Of a DNA stretch of 64,000 bases, positions 36,027 to 48,917 are shown in pieces. The position numbers and the translations under genes were made by a program. The stretch spans positions 153,449,057 to 153,513,056 of the forward strand of contig CM043952.1 in NCBI GenBank assembly GCA_014529385.2, in the 5' to 3' direction. Origin of the DNA: Adiantum capillus-veneris (taxonomy: Eukaryota; Streptophyta; Polypodiopsida; Polypodiales; Pteridaceae). Numbering within the stretch: position 1 is the stretch's first letter; each line of letters opens with the position of its first letter. The notes beneath the pieces were generated by a model. That model was not told the origin of the DNA, made no database searches, and was given only the letters and a program-made list of their open reading frames with translations.

Positions 36027-37649
36027 ACTATACACATGTCTTGAGGTGAGGTGTCTTTTATGGTTAGGTCAATGGCTATTTTGTGTTAGTATGTTAGTGG
36101 TTAGTGTTAGTAATCACTAGAAAGTTAATGTTACATTTACAATGGGTAGAATGAGGTGGATGGTTGAAGTAAGATGGTTGAATGAAGTGAGAAAATCCTT
36201 GTGATGGTGAAGCTTGAAGAAGTTTTGGACTTACTTGTGTAGGTTCTCAAAATGACTATCGACCTTCTTCTTCGTCTTCCCTTCTTTACGCCACCGCCGC
36301 CAAGGTTGATTATCGCGATGAAAATGGTAATTCCGTTGATGATATCTCTTGATTTGCAGAGGTTAATCATGGTACACATGCTGAATTTATGTATATATAT
36401 AAGGGGTAAGATGGAATTGTACTTTGGAAGTAATAGAGAGAGGCATAGAGATGGTGTATGTACATGGAGAGCTCATATGAGAGCTATGGGAGTAAGTGGG
36501 GAGGTTAATGGTGAAGAAGGTGAGAGAAACCATTGAAGGTGCAGGTTTGAGTGAGGGATTGAGAGAAATGTGTGTGTGTGTGTGTAGAAGTGTGGAAAGA
36601 GGTGAGAGAAGACTAGGGGCTACTTGTGGAAAAAGTGGGCAGACTGGGGTCCACTCAAAAAATCATAGCTCACCGCTGGTAGCTCCAAAAATCATGAAAA
36701 AATTTGAGGTGATTATTCAGAGCGTGGGCTACATTTTCTCTTTTGACCACTACTCCAAATTCGGAGTGGAGATAGGTGCCAAAATTCTCACCAAAAAGCC
36801 TGTTTTTATGCTTGCAAAAGTCTTTTAGTGGACCCCTCCTTTGTTGAATTTGTACAATGCATCCAAGAGTGAGCCCCTCCTTTGTCATATCATAATACAA
36901 AGCATCCAAGTTGCCCTTGACACATGCATGGAGGAGGATTATTGGTGAATAAAGAAATATATACATGATGGGACTAGTGTATGGACTATTCATGGACTTT
37001 AGCTCAATGAGCACATGGTGTTAGAATAATGAGTAAAAATAATAATAAAAATATGGAGGAGTTATGGATATGGAAAGATATTGGAATCATATGATATGAT
37101 CCCTCCTTGAATTATTTTGGGTGAAAGAGGAAAAGGTATGCAAGTAAATAATATAATAAAAGTAACCAATGAGTAGAAATCAATTTTTTGTTTTCCCGAG
37201 GGTGAGGGTGAAAATGTGGGAGTGATTTGTATAAAGGAAAAATATGAGGTTAGAGTATGTACATATTGGCAAAAAATATAATTATGGTGTAAGAGGATGA
37301 AAGAAGGTGTACATAGGTTTAATAAAACACACACCTAAGTAGAAATATTTAAATAAAATACCAAAATAATTATAAAAAATCCCTATATTTAGGCCATATA
37401 TACAATGAAATATTTACACACAAAGAGGCCATAATATACTTTTATTTTTTATTTTTTTTATTTTTTTTGGCTCACCTAGCCCAGTGACTAGCTAGCTGAG
37501 GGTTTTTTAAGAAAATATAGGAAAAGCCCCCTAACTCACACACGCCTATTTGCAGTGAAATGGTAGGGATAGCCATAGTGTTTGGGTGATTTTGGTAGGG
37601 TGGAGTAACTTAGTATAGCAATTATGGAGAGCCGAAAAACGGCTATCAA
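34951..37649. other. Non-coding region with an LTR-like promoter segment and microsatellites
   Basis: Minus strand CCTATAAATAGG (35794-35805) followed about 210 bp downstream by AATAAA (35593-35588) gives the TATA-to-polyA spacing of an LTR R region, so 35320-35960 may be a solo or truncated LTR; ends were not defined. (AG)n lies at 35973-36024, a GT run at 36570-36586, A/T-rich sequence at 37020-37470. No ORF is convincing. Confidence 0.4.
35973..36024. repeat. (AG)n microsatellite
   Basis: Unbroken AG run of about 50 bp. Confidence 0.97.
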
Positions 37650-37927
37650 TGTATGGACCCAAAACTTCAAGAATGTCCAAAAGAGGGAATTCTTGTAAAA
37701 GGTTTATGGGGGGGGGGGGGATGTCAAAAATTTGAAAATATTGCTATAACTTTGCTTAAGTTTGCAGTGCAGCCATGGGGGATGATGACGTCTCTCACAA
37801 GGTATGATCCCACATGGGCTAGACCAACATCAGCCAGGGCTTGAAACCCAACATATATGACAAGAGCATGTAGTAGACGAAGAAAACCCTAAAGTATCCT
37901 TGTGGGCTATGGGTGAGAGGTGCGCAC

Positions 37928-37958
37928 ACGTGTGTGTGCGCGCACACACACACACACA
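37928..37958. repeat. Alternating purine-pyrimidine tract
   Basis: ACACGTGTGTGTGCGCGCAC and a CA run, about 30 bp; a sequence type able to adopt Z-DNA. Confidence 0.85.
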
Positions 37959-38054
37959 GACCTTGAATCATGGTTTGGTTCTTTTTGTTGAAAACATGGT
38001 TTAAGCCTCCACTACCCTAGAGTTTTCAACTCAAATTTTTAAAGGTAGATTTCA

Positions 38055-38058
<4 letters not shown>

Positions 38059-38147
<89 letters not shown>
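38059..38147. repeat. (GA)n microsatellite, about 88 bp
   Basis: Unbroken GA run within part A. Confidence 0.97.
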
Positions 38148-39143
38148 CCTCAACTCACTGTTCCTTAGGAGAAATTTGGAAAATCAGCAACATTTTTTGC
38201 ATATTTATGTTATCTTCTTCTAGTTTCCAAGTGTTATTTTCCTTCTACCCTTGCTCTCAATTGGTTGCATCAGTGTTTGTGAGAAAATCCTCTTTCCAAA
38301 CATACACAAGTCCATGTTCTTTTTTTTTAATGAGGAAATTTTACACATCTATGCTATAGATTACCAAGCGCATTGTTTTTGACTAGCAACAAGAGATTTA
38401 CGGTTCCTGTCTATTCCCGTTTTGACCCTCTAGTTCTAGCGTGCCCAACTATCGACTGCCTTAGAGTTTCACCCATCTCTTGCTCGTGGTCAAACTCTAT
38501 ACACAATCTTGACTAGGAACGTTGAAGAGAATGACCATACTAGACAGAATCAATCAGACACACAGAGCAATGACATGGAAAAGGGATGAGCAATACAATA
38601 GGTGGGTTGTGCAACCAATTTCAAGGGGTTGTGACATGAAGTAATTATGTGAAGGGAAGTATTGGGGTCGTAGAAGCTCTTGCTAATGGGCATGTAGGCA
38701 TGAAATCATGATGTTGATGCACCAAATGGGTTTCTTCCTCTATGGCTCAAACATTGTGATCATTGTTTGAGAAAAACATGCCTCAGCTTAATAACATCTC
38801 TCTTAGGAATTTGCAAATGGTGGGTGAAAGACTAATGTAATGATCTATCCATTCGACCAGTTGATCATAAATTTTTTAGTTTCTTCTTCTTGGCTGCCAT
38901 CAAAGGCAAGCATGCAGATTAAGGGTTACATAAGCCTACATGCAGATTTTCTTTCTCTCCAACATATATGTGAGAGTACAGAAGTTATCCCTCCAACAAA
39001 TATCTCCGAGTAAAGAAGTAGAGCTAGAATGCTTCTTAATGAACCAAACAATGAAACCTCTTAATTTGTGTATGGAAGACTTGTACCTTTGACGTGACTT
39101 CCATGGAAGTTATCTTGCTTTTTTTAATTTTTAATTTGACAAA

Positions 39144-39159
39144 ACTCACAATTGTGAGT
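39144..39159. repeat. LINE 3'-end palindrome ACTCACAATTGTGAGT
   Basis: A perfect 16-nt palindrome just before the A-rich tail. Related hairpins sit at 39411-39426, 59752-59767 and 32333-32347, each at a LINE or retroposon 3' end. Confidence 0.85.
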
Positions 39160-39375
39160 GATTGTATTAAAATGCCAAAAAGAAATATACAAATCAGCCT
39201 CAAGCTCATGCCGAGCCTCGAGGGCAAATGTATATGTGAGAGTAGAGAAGTATTCTCCCTCCAACAAATATCTAAGATTAAAGAAGTAGAGCTAGAATGC
39301 TTCTTAATGAACCAAACAATAAAAACTCTTAATTTGTGTATGGAAGACTTCTACTTTTGATGTGACTTCCATGGA

Positions 39376-39815
39376 AGTTATCTTGCTTTTTTTAATTTTT
39401 TATCTGGCAAAACTCACAATTACGAGTGATTGTATTAAAATGCCACCAAGAAATATACGAATCAACCTCAAGCTCATGCCAAGCCTTGAGAGGCAAATGG
39501 TTACATTAGAGCCTATTTAGAAGTCCCTAGTAACATACTATTACCAAAAGCCCAATCATTCACATATCAAGGCTCAATCGGATGGCGAGAGTCACCATAA
39601 GCCAATTGTCCGAGTTTTGTCTTTTAGCTATCACATATATTATCTCATTGCTTTCTTGTACAATATCTGAGAAGCTAGCCACATAGAGGTCGCTATCAAA
39701 GACATGGGAGTTCTTGACACTTCATATATTACTAAAGAAACACTATTCCATACGGTTACATCAAAGCCTAATTAGAAGTCCCTAGTAACGTACTGTTACA
39801 CAAAAGGTGGTTTTC
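39376..39815 (-). pseudogene. LINE-b: 3' end fragment of the same LINE family
   Basis: The minus strand encodes IVQESNEIIYVIAKRQNSDN, which parallels VQDCNELIVSIGKRKDSN of LINE-a. A 3' UTR with CTTGAGCTTGAGG-type sequence follows, then the hairpin near 39411-39426, then an A-rich tail. A second copy of only the 3' UTR, hairpin and tail is at 39110-39235, made by the 267-bp duplication. Confidence 0.75.
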
Positions 39816-40373
39816 TTGTATCTTTTAACGCCTTGAGATGAATCATGGTAGATATTTAGCATATTTGTAGATTCATGTCCTTACAATATAATGTGTGTGT
39901 ATATGAAAGACATTTCATTCTCTTCATTGTAAGATCCTCAATTTTTGGGTCTCTTCTAAAAATAATAAAAATAACTTCTAATATCTATTTCGTCGAATTT
40001 TGATTGACAGTATTGAAAAGTCATAATTATGTCGGGATGTTACGGTGTGGCGTAGTTTACTTACGATTTTCATTAGTTGGTTAGATACTATTTGGATGAT
40101 CAAACTTAATGTAAAAATTGAATGGTAAGTGGGAGAGTTGACCACCAAAAAGCAAAGGCTTGTTTTTTGGAAAGAAAGAGTCTTTTTAGAAAAGATACGA
40201 GGAGCTTAGTTTAGAACTCTTTTTCTTGGAAGCCAAACTTCTTCTTGGAGTCTCTAAATCGCACATCGAAATCTGTGTCCTCAAGATTTTTTTTTTGAAA
40301 AGCCGCGAACATGCACGAACTTGTCTCTCCTTGCTCACTCTATTCTTAGCTAGTGCTTTTGGCCTTGAGAGCC

Positions 40374-40382
40374 TATATAAAG
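40374..40382 (+). promoter_or_regulatory. Element P LTR TATA box
   Basis: TATATAAAG in context GAGAGCCTATATAAAGACCT, about 446 bp from the LTR start; transcription is expected to start near 40405. Confidence 0.75.
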
Positions 40383-42561
40383 ACCTCTCTTCTTTTACTT
40401 TGAGGAGATGGATACACTCTTAGACGTGGAAGCTCTCTTGTCTTGACATCAGAATTACTTATCTATTATACGGAGTGGTGCAAGCTCTTCATCACCATGT
40501 CCATAAACTCTTCTCTCTCGTGAAGAAGAAGAAGAAGAAGAAGAAGGATACTCTCTCTCTATTTGCTTATTATCTTCTCTCTCGTTTCACGGTGTACGCG
40601 CTCTCCAGAAGCTTTCGTGGCGGATACCTCTATGTAGGTCTCATCACCGCTCTCTTGCGGCAAAGAAAGAAGCCTTTCGACAACCCCCAATCGATTCTAA
40701 ATCACGGTGAGAAACCATAAACTCCATAGTCATCATCTCTCTCTCTCTCTCTCTATGTCGTTTTTTTGCGTAGTCACCCTCTCGGTGATTGTTTTTTTGC
40801 ATACAAGTGCATGAATGGATTAATCAAGTCAAGTTGCCTCATGATTGTTTCATCATGTTTTACATGTTGATTTATGCACATGATGCGTTATGGTCACGTC
40901 CGTGCATAAAAAAAGCACTTTTCGTTTCACACCATAGAAGTGGTAGGAATACTGTTTTGGTCATAAATCACAAACCGTTATGAATCAGCCCGAACCCGTT
41001 ATACCATAGATAAAACAAATCATTTAAAACATTTCCTTTTAATTTGTCATCTGAAAAACAGGCAGGAGCTAAGAGATATGGTCAAAAAACAGATTGCTGC
41101 GCACTAAACCAAATTTTTTGACTCCAGGCTCTTTAAGGAACTACTATATAGATTCACTGGATGTGCAAATCCACTTAACCAATTGAAAAGCTTGATTAGA
41201 CTTGATGATAAATGAATTTAGGTCTCTGTTATCACTTCGGGAATGCGAGTTATTAATCAATCTATTATCAGTTTTACCTACACGACGTAGGAGTGCTATC
41301 AAAGGGGGATACCATATGACGTGGTAAGTTAACCGAGATGTTTTGATATGTTTTATGGTTTGTTTTGGTGAGTTGATTTCAATTATTGGATGGCCCTAAA
41401 CTTACATGGGAGTATATGGTTAAACATTCCGAACCGCATATGCAGATATGAATAAAGTGACTTTCTTTTAGGGTTACCGTTTGTTGTGTGAGTATCATAT
41501 GGTCAAAGTGATGTAATGGAGTGATAGTGTATATTATAGAGCATGGTTGGATGTTGTCAAAATTGGATTTTTATATCATGATTAGTCGCTGGTCGGACTC
41601 TATGCATAAAAGAATCACATCTTAAGGGTCACATGCGTGTAGACTCCGATTGATTGTTGCAGGGGATGTCTCAAACTCCAAGTGTGGGAGTTGGTTCAAT
41701 ATGATTATGATTTATGGTTAAGGTCTGAGATTCCCTCATTGATTATGGTTGATATTTTATGGTGGAAGTCGCTGTGGCTTATGGTTTTTTTTTCTGGATT
41801 GGGTTATGTTGCCGAAATTTTTGCAGCCATGTTATGTTGTAAAGTGGTTATACAGGATTGGTCGTGCCTCAGGTAAGTAGGGTGGAGAGCTCAGCCATGT
41901 GATGTGATTCGATTATGGTTTATGGTTTTTGGATTGGATCATGCAGTGATAAAGATGGTTATGATAGACGTGTAAGGGTAGAGACCCTGTACAGTTTAAC
42001 TGTTCGGAAAAGGATTGTTTGTGCATCTGGGAAGTACTATTGTGATTGGACTCATGTGTTATGTTTCTCATGGCAGCATCGCTACAAGACTAGGATCACC
42101 TACATCGCTTAGCCTTAGACTAAAGGGTTGCTGACCTGGGGCTTTGGTGGATCGGGGGTGTTGCCTAGGTCTTCTTCTTTTTGTTAGGCTCATCTACATG
42201 GTTAGTGCGTCGGGGGTTGAATGACCTACACGGCTAATGCGTTGGGAATCTTGCCTTGGATTTGTTTAAACATCCAGTGCTAGGCATCGAAGAGGCGGAG
42301 CGCTTAAACTGGTATGGTTGGTGTTGATACCCTACCACCTACTGGTATTTGGGATCCTTTCAGAGCTCAAGTTCATGGAGGGAGGCGAAGAGGCCTCACC
42401 TATGTGTGGCTCAAGTAGGATGGAGGTGTTCTAGCTCACTCCCGACAAAGTGAAATTCTCTCTCTCTCTCTGTAGTAGAGTGGAAGTGGATGCGTGGACC
42501 GATCGATCCATACACAGGGTCCGATGCTCTGCTAGTTTTGTCATAAAATTTCTGATGTTAT

Positions 42562-42710
42562 GGTATACCCAGATTTTGTCATTGTATTAATACATGGTTG
42601 CCTGTTCCATGTAGATGGGCATTTAAAGATTCTCTGTATACCCAGATTTTGTCATTGTATTAATACATGGTTGCCTGTTCCATTTAGATGGGCATTTAAA
42701 GATTCTCTGT
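42562..42710 (+). repeat. 74-bp tandem duplication in LTR1
   Basis: Two units beginning TATACCCAGATTTTGTCATT, almost identical. LTR2 has one unit at 57781-57855, so the duplication arose after insertion. Confidence 0.93.
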
Positions 42711-42754
42711 TGTCAATTTCTCATGTCTCTGTGCACTCTATTTCACCCTCCACT

Positions 42755-42757
<3 letters not shown>

Positions 42758-42842
<85 letters not shown>
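42758..42842. repeat. (CT)n microsatellite in LTR1, about 84 bp
   Basis: Unbroken CT run. The matching tract in LTR2 is about 40 bp (57899-57938), showing length change since insertion. Confidence 0.97.
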
Positions 42843-42844
<2 letters not shown>

Positions 42845-43118
42845 CGCAACGCGGTGTACACATATATTCACCCTCCACAATGTTATATTTTTGTTGAGTA
42901 CGCTTTCATTCATAACACCCATTCAGGGGTAGCATTAGTCGTTAGGTACCTCTGGATGCAGTCGGCTCATGGCCTAAACTCCATGCTTGGTCTGGCGCGC
43001 GCTGATAACTCCTCCCCTATGCAAATGCTTCCGCAACTCTGATGTATATTGAAAATTGTATAAAATTGTAAAATTGTATGTTTTGTACATAGACCCCTAG
43101 GGAGGGGTATCTCTCACC

Positions 43119-43130
43119 TGGTATCAGAGC
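43119..43130 (+). promoter_or_regulatory. Element P primer-binding site, initiator tRNA-Met
   Basis: TGGTATCAGAGC, the standard plant iMet complement, 2 bases after the LTR. Confidence 0.95.
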
Positions 43131-43300
43131 GAATGATTAAGGTTATAGGGATAGCCTAAATCCTGATACTAGTTGGGTTAGTTATGCATATTGAAAAAAA
43201 ATGGTTTTTATATAACACATTATTTTAAGGATATTATACTTGATTTTGAATCTTGGTTTTTATCCTTCTAACTGACATGAGTGATATGGTGTGTGTGTAG

Positions 43301-44200
43301 ATGAGTGACATCTTACCTCCAGGGATATGGGCGGATATACTCTCTCGCCTTATGGTGGAAGAGCATTTCCAAAATGGAGTGGAAGTACAAAGACTTGTCA
43401 CTACCACGCATAACGGGGAAGAGAGGAAAAGGTTGATGTCTACGGATTTCCTTGTACCAAATACCTTCAGATCTTGGTATTACTATGCTGCAAGGAATCC
43501 CAAATTTAGACCACCTCAACATAGACCTTCGCTTGTTGGGTGTATCGAGTGGATACATTCTAAGCTGGGGAAGGAAATTGTTGTCACAAACCAAATATTG
43601 TATATAAATGCATATGAGCTTACATTAAGACCAACAAAGGAAACGTGGATAGCTAGAAATATATTACCCTTAGTAATGGCTATGGGATGTTTCGGCATTG
43701 TTATGTTTAATGTATGGGGATGACAGTGCGAGAACAATGACCAACGTTCCTATAGTCCAGTACCTTGAAAGTTATTCTTTGACTTATTTGGAAAGTCACT
43801 AATCTACAACCCTCTCAATGTAAAGATATTATACAATGCCTACAACAGACCTTAGTGCCTTGCAGATTGTGCAAATATTCACAGCTCAGTTGGATGGAAC
43901 ACACCGGATGTGTTTCCAAAGGAATCTGCTTTCTTTGATGACTACTTCGAGTTCAGGAAGGCAATTATCCACATTGAAATGGGGGTACCTGTAACAAACA
44001 AATCTCTTACTCAATAATGGTACGACTCACACGCCAACGAAGAGATGTTCCAGCTGAAGATCGTAAAGGACTATTGAAGTCAACCATTAGATATACTGAA
44101 GGAATGGGACAACTATGCTCCATTGGTGGAAGGATGTCACAATGGATATTACCGAGTATATTATGTTAGAGCCACTAGGATTTATTAGAAACTTTCGAAA
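43301..44200 (+). pseudogene. Extra ORF between PBS and gag, F-box-like N-terminus, unknown
   Basis: ATG 43301, 140 codons to the stop at 43721-43723. Coding-like sequence continues in frame to about 44200 past stops (ESAFFDDYFEFRKAI, YAPLVEGCHNGYYRVYYVRA). The N-terminus LPPGIWADILSRLMVE resembles the first helix of an F-box. It is not a gag: no zinc knuckle, and a separate gag starts at 44388. It could be a captured host gene or a lineage-specific ORF. ...TGTGTGTAG precedes the ATG and may be a splice acceptor. Confidence 0.45.
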
Positions 44201-44387
44201 TACCTTGTAGACTTTTGAAAACCCGAAGTTTTGTGATATCAAAATTTGATTGATTTATTCATTATTCTTTCTCCTATTTTCTTCTCATCTTATCTTTAAA
44301 CGTCTATTATAATTGATTTAAGAACTTCGAGTGGAATATAATATTTTGCTAAGCATGAACTTGGTTGATATGGTGCAGTAAGTTACC

Positions 44388-45996
44388 ATGCCTCCTAGAG
44401 GAAATGTGGCTGCTGCTAACGCAAATGCACCTATTGTTCCTCAACACACCATCATCGATACAGACATCGATGCTATGCTTCACAAGTCTCAACCTGGAAA
44501 TTTTAGCAGGTAAGGCAAAGATGTAGGCAAGATTCTTGAAGATTGGATTGAGTACATGGATGACTACTTTGATTTGGCTCACTCATCAATAGTGAACAAA
44601 GCTATCATCGCTAAGTTCAAACTAGAGAAAACAGCCAAGCGTTGATGGAGAGACCATTGCACAGAGAACAATGTTGATCCTAATGCTGCAGCTTGGGATT
44701 ATCTTAAGACCCAACTTAAGAAGAACTATCAAAACAAAGTTTATCATTCAGACTGTATGAATGAGTTTCTTGATTGTACTCAAGGGACCAGAGATCTGGA
44801 ATCATACTACCAATATTTCTTAATCCTTGTCAAGTATGCTCTAGCAGGGATGACTCAAGAAGTCAAAGTAGCTCGATCCGTGTCAGGACTACATAATCCT
44901 ATGAAGACTAGACTTCAAAGTCTTTGTCTTACCAATTTTGCAGATGTCCTTGATGCAGGAAAACCCATTGAAATAGAGTTATCTACTATCGGAAAGAGGA
45001 AACCAGAACCTGTTTGTGTTTGTGAAATCAAAAGATCTCCTCCAGAGGAGGAACAAAGATCTAGAATTCCACAACAAAGAAGAGAGAACTTATTACGTAT
45101 GAAAGCTAGACAGGATCATTTATGCTACACTTGTTTTGATCCTGGTCATCAATCCAGGGATTGTCCCTTTAACAACTCAAGCTTCACAAGATTGGTGGAC
45201 AATTATGAACATAGAAACTTCAATTTGAATCAAAATTATGAAAACCTTAGACCCAGACCATCGGCAGTTCAAAGGAGCTTCAATCAGTAGAACTTTAACC
45301 AAAACCAGAGACAGCCTCAAAACCAGGGAAATTTTAGACAAGGCAATCCGCCTTTTGTTCGGAACGAACCGCCTGTCAACAATAACAACAATGGGAATGT
45401 TACTCATCAACTTCATCCAGGAGGAGGGGGAAATCAAAGACCTCAAAGAAGACCTCAAGCTAACAAAGCTCAAGGGGCTAGAGGTGAAGAAAATAAGGCA
45501 AACGCGTATGTTCATGCTGCATTTGAACATCAGGGAGTGAATGAACAATTTTTAGTTATTCAAACCCCAACGGAGTATCAAGGTAACCATTCTACCCTAT
45601 TGGTTGATTCAGGAAGTGCACATTCTTGTATATCTCCTAAGTGCATCAGAAACCTCATTCTGACTGAACACCCTGATACAGACCTTACAGTAGAATTAGC
45701 TACGGGTAAGAAGGTCAGATCTTCTACTTCAATGGATAATTTTAATTTTCTTTGGATGGTCATAATACTTATGCAAACTTCAGAGTCTTCGAAATTTATG
45801 ATGGAATCCTAGGAATGGATTGGCTTAAAGCCAACGATGCTCACATACATTGTAAAGACGCTTCATTGACTTTTCAAAATGATAAAAATGCTAGAGTTAC
45901 AATTACTGGGAAACGGGGAAAGCCTAAGCTCAAACTAGTAAACTTTACCAAACTTATGAAGAGTCATAGAAAGAATGAGAGGATTTACACAGTAAA
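44388..45996 (+). pseudogene. Element P gag and aspartic protease, truncated by element N
   Basis: ATG 44388; one frame to about 45745 with internal stops near 44511, 44643 and 45288, then a frameshift near 45750. Gag core: WRDHCTENN, then LKTQLKKNYQNKVYHSDCMN and the EFLDCTQGTRDLESYYQYF block; CCHC knuckle CYTCFDPGHQSRDC near 45123-45165; Asn/Gln/Arg-rich linker; retropepsin LLVDSGSAHSCIS at about 45600-45640; ILGMDWLKAND near 45805. The frame then ends in element N repeat sequence at about 45997. Pol is missing. Confidence 0.88.
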
Positions 45997-47950
45997 GCTT
46001 TTAATTTGTCCTAAAAATAGAGTAATTCTGTTAAAGTAATTAGGTAAACTAATTATCTGGGCTTTACATAATTATCATGGATTCCCTAACATATAATTAA
46101 CCTCTGATAAATAACTCAAAGCAATTTGAATCAATTTACTAATTGCCTTCTTTTAATTTGTCCTAAAAACAGAGTATGTCTGCTAAAGTAATTAGGTAAA
46201 TTAATTATCCGAGTTTGACATAATTGTCACAGGTTTCCTAAAATGTATTTAATCTTTGATAAATAACTCAAACCAATTTGAATCCATTTGCTAATTTCCC
46301 CTATTTAATTTGTCCTAAAAATAGAGTAGTTCTGCTAAAGTAATTAGGTAAATTAACTATCTGAGCTTGATATGGTTATCACGGATTTTCTAACATATAA
46401 TTAACCTCTGATAAATAACTCAAATCAAATTGAATCAATTTACTAATCTCCCTCTTTTAATTTTTCCTAAAAATAGAGTATTTCTGCTAAAGTAATTAAG
46501 TAAATTAATTATCTGAGCTTGAAATAATTATCACAAGTTTCCTAACATATAGATAACCTTTGATAAATAACTCAAAGCAATTAGAGTCAATTTACTAATT
46601 TACCCCTTTTAATTTGTCCTAAATATAGAGTATTTCTGCTTAAGTAATTAGGTAAATTAGTTATCTGAGCTTGACATAATTATCACGAGTTCCTTAATAT
46701 ATAATTAAGCTCTGAATAATAACTCAAATCAATTGGAATCAATATACTAATTCCCCCTTTTGATTTATCCTAAAAACAGAGTACTTCTGGTAAAGTAATT
46801 AGATAAATTAATTATCCGAGCTTTACATAATTATCATGGATTTCTTAATATATAATTAACCTATGATAAATAACTCAAAGCAAATTGAATCAATTTACTA
46901 GTTTACCCCTTTTAATTTGTCCTAAAAATAGAGTATTTCTGCTAAAGTAATTAGGTAAATTAATTATCTGAGCTTGACATAATTATCACGAGTTTCTTAA
47001 CATAAAATTAAGCTCTCATAAATAACTCAAAGCAATTGGAATCAATATACTAATTTCCCCCTTTTAATTTGTCGTAAAAACAAAGTATTTTTGCTAAAGT
47101 AATTAGGTAAATTAATTATCTGAGCTTGACATAATTATCATGGATTTCTTAGCATATAATTAACCTCTGATAAATAACTCTAATAAATTGAATCAATTTA
47201 CTAATCTCCCCCTTTTAATTTGTCCTAAAAATAGAGTATTTCTACTAAAATAATTAGGTAAATTAATTATAAGAGCTTGCCATAATTATCACGGGTTCCC
47301 TAACATATACTTAACTAACTTAAAGAAATTGGAATCAATTTACTAATTTATCCCTTTTTAATTTGTCCTAAAAACAGAGTATTTTTGCTAAATTAATTAG
47401 GTAAATTAATTATCTGAGCTTGGTATAATTATCACTGGTTTCCTAACATATAATTAATTTCTAATAAATAACTCAAAGAAATTGGAATCAATATACTAAT
47501 TTTCCTCTTTTAATTTGTCCTTAAAACATAGTATTTCTGGTAAAGTAATTATCTGAGCTTGAAAAAATTATACGAGTTCTCCAGCATATAATTAACATAT
47601 GATAAATAACTCAAAGAAATTGAAATTAATTTACTAATTTTTCCCTTTAATTTGTCCTAAAAACAGAGTATTTCTGCTAAAGTAATTAGGTAAATTAATT
47701 ATCTGAGCTTGACATAATTATCATAGATTTTCTAACATATAATTAACCTCTAATAAATAACTCAAAGCAATTGGAATCAATTTACTAATTTTTGCCTTTT
47801 AATTTGTCCTAAAAATAGAGTATTTCTACTAAAGTAATTAGGTAAATTAATTATCTGAGCTTGAAATAATTATCACGAGTTTCCTAACATGTAATTAACC
47901 TTTGATAAATAACTCAAGACATTTTGATCAATTTGATTATTTTTCCCTTT
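45997..47950. repeat. 150-bp minisatellite in the left LTR, about 13 units
   Basis: The unit is marked by TTTTAATTTGTCCTAAAAA, TAATTAGGTAAATTAATTAT and CTGATAAATAACTCAAAGCA. Units recur every 140-155 bp. The first three units pair in order with the units at 53581, 53733 and 53886 of the right LTR, so the extra units lie in the middle. Confidence 0.93.
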
Positions 47951-48416
47951 AATGTTCTCTAAGAAACAATATAATTCTGCCTAATTAATTATGAAAATTA
48001 CTCAGAAAATCAGTTTATAATTTTCCTAGCTTAATGACTATCTAATGAAGCTCTGATAATTACCTCAACTTAATCTAAACTTAATAAATATATTTCCCAT
48101 TAATTTATGGTTAATTTGGATAATTTCAACCCTAATATGATAGGATAATCAATTAGCTTAAGATTCCCAAGCTTGAATTACAACAATCAACAGAGAAAAT
48201 TTAATTAAGAGAGAATTTATGAGTATACATAGGCATAATCTTTAATTTATTAAGAAAATAGATTAATCTAGCCTTGCTAATTAAGAAGGATTAGGCTAAT
48301 TACCATTTAAGTTAATCAACTAGAGCTTAATCTCTAGTGATTTATGCGTAGCATTCTCTCTATATGAGAGAGAGTGTGTCAAGGCTCTGAGTCTGTCAAA
48401 TTGTGAAGCAAGGGGT

Positions 48417-48426
48417 CCTATTTATA
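48417..48426 (-). promoter_or_regulatory. Element N LTR TATA box (left copy)
   Basis: Minus strand TATAAATAGG, about 490 bp from the LTR outer end; the same box is at 55261-55270 in the right copy. Transcription would start about 30 bp further left, placing the minisatellite in the transcribed leader. Confidence 0.75.
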
Positions 48427-48917
48427 GGTTTGTGGCACTCACAAGCTCTCACAGCTGTAAAAGGCAGTTGCTTGCAGTTCAAGAAATCCCCAGGCTGAAG
48501 ATGGCGTCCCTTGTTGCTATTTGAGTCCCTGGCAGGTTCATCATAGCTCCACACTGCCTCCTCAGCTTTCAGAATTGATTTTGACTATTTTCACTGACTT
48601 TTAATGATGAAAATTGGAAATATTAGTAAATTCTAGAACCTTAGGATAAGAAAGTCTTTGATAATAATAATTACTGAAACCATCCAATTTTACTTAACTA
48701 ATTGAACTCCTATTGTAACCTTTCAGGGCCGGTAACTCTTCCAGATTTTATCGGAATCTGATTCTAAAAATTGCTAACCCGGGGTTTGTTGTGCTTAAGA
48801 TTTCAAAAATACCAATATTTGCCACGGTCGGACAATTCTACATTACTTTTTCAATAATCATATCAGTTGAACTAAGCTTAATACAATCTCAAGGTTTCAG
48901 AAACTGGAAACCTTACA

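Larger units (their letters stand above)
37650..38876. repeat. Duplicated unit, part A, first copy
   Basis: Collinear with 58705-61320 in the same orientation: shared TATGGACCCAAAACTT start, a GAAAACCC block before a GCGCACACG stretch, the GA tract, and then CTCAACTCACT, AGGAAATTTTACACATCTAT and GGGCATGTAGGCATG blocks over about 700 bp. The copy at 58.7 kb is longer because a LINE inserted in it. Neither copy encodes anything. Confidence 0.85.
38877..39927. repeat. Duplicated unit, part B, second copy, with LINE 3' ends
   Basis: It contains a tandem duplication of about 267 bp (38971-39236 and 39237-39503; landmarks GAAGTAGAGCTAGAATGCTT, TTCCATGGAAGTTATCTTGC). Each unit ends with a LINE 3' tail on minus. 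Part B ends at TTCAT 39923-39927, where element P begins; the continuation is at 58211. Confidence 0.8.
39928..43116 (+). repeat. Element P 5' LTR, 3.19 kb
   Basis: It starts TGTAAGATCC and ends ATCTCTCA, two bases before the PBS. 40822-43116 aligns with 55765-58210. It contains a TATA box (40374), a 74-bp tandem duplication (42562-42636 and 42637-42710; single copy in LTR2) and a CT tract (42758-42842). About 290 bp present in LTR2 (56495-56785) are absent here near 41546. Several ORFs in it are shadows. Confidence 0.88.
45997..48917 (-). repeat. Element N 3' LTR, truncated at its left end
   Basis: It matches 53571-55764 of the other LTR. It starts abruptly inside the minisatellite, next to element P coding sequence, and ends ACCTTACA at 48917. 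The 2.07 kb corresponding to 51495-53570 are absent. Confidence 0.88.
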
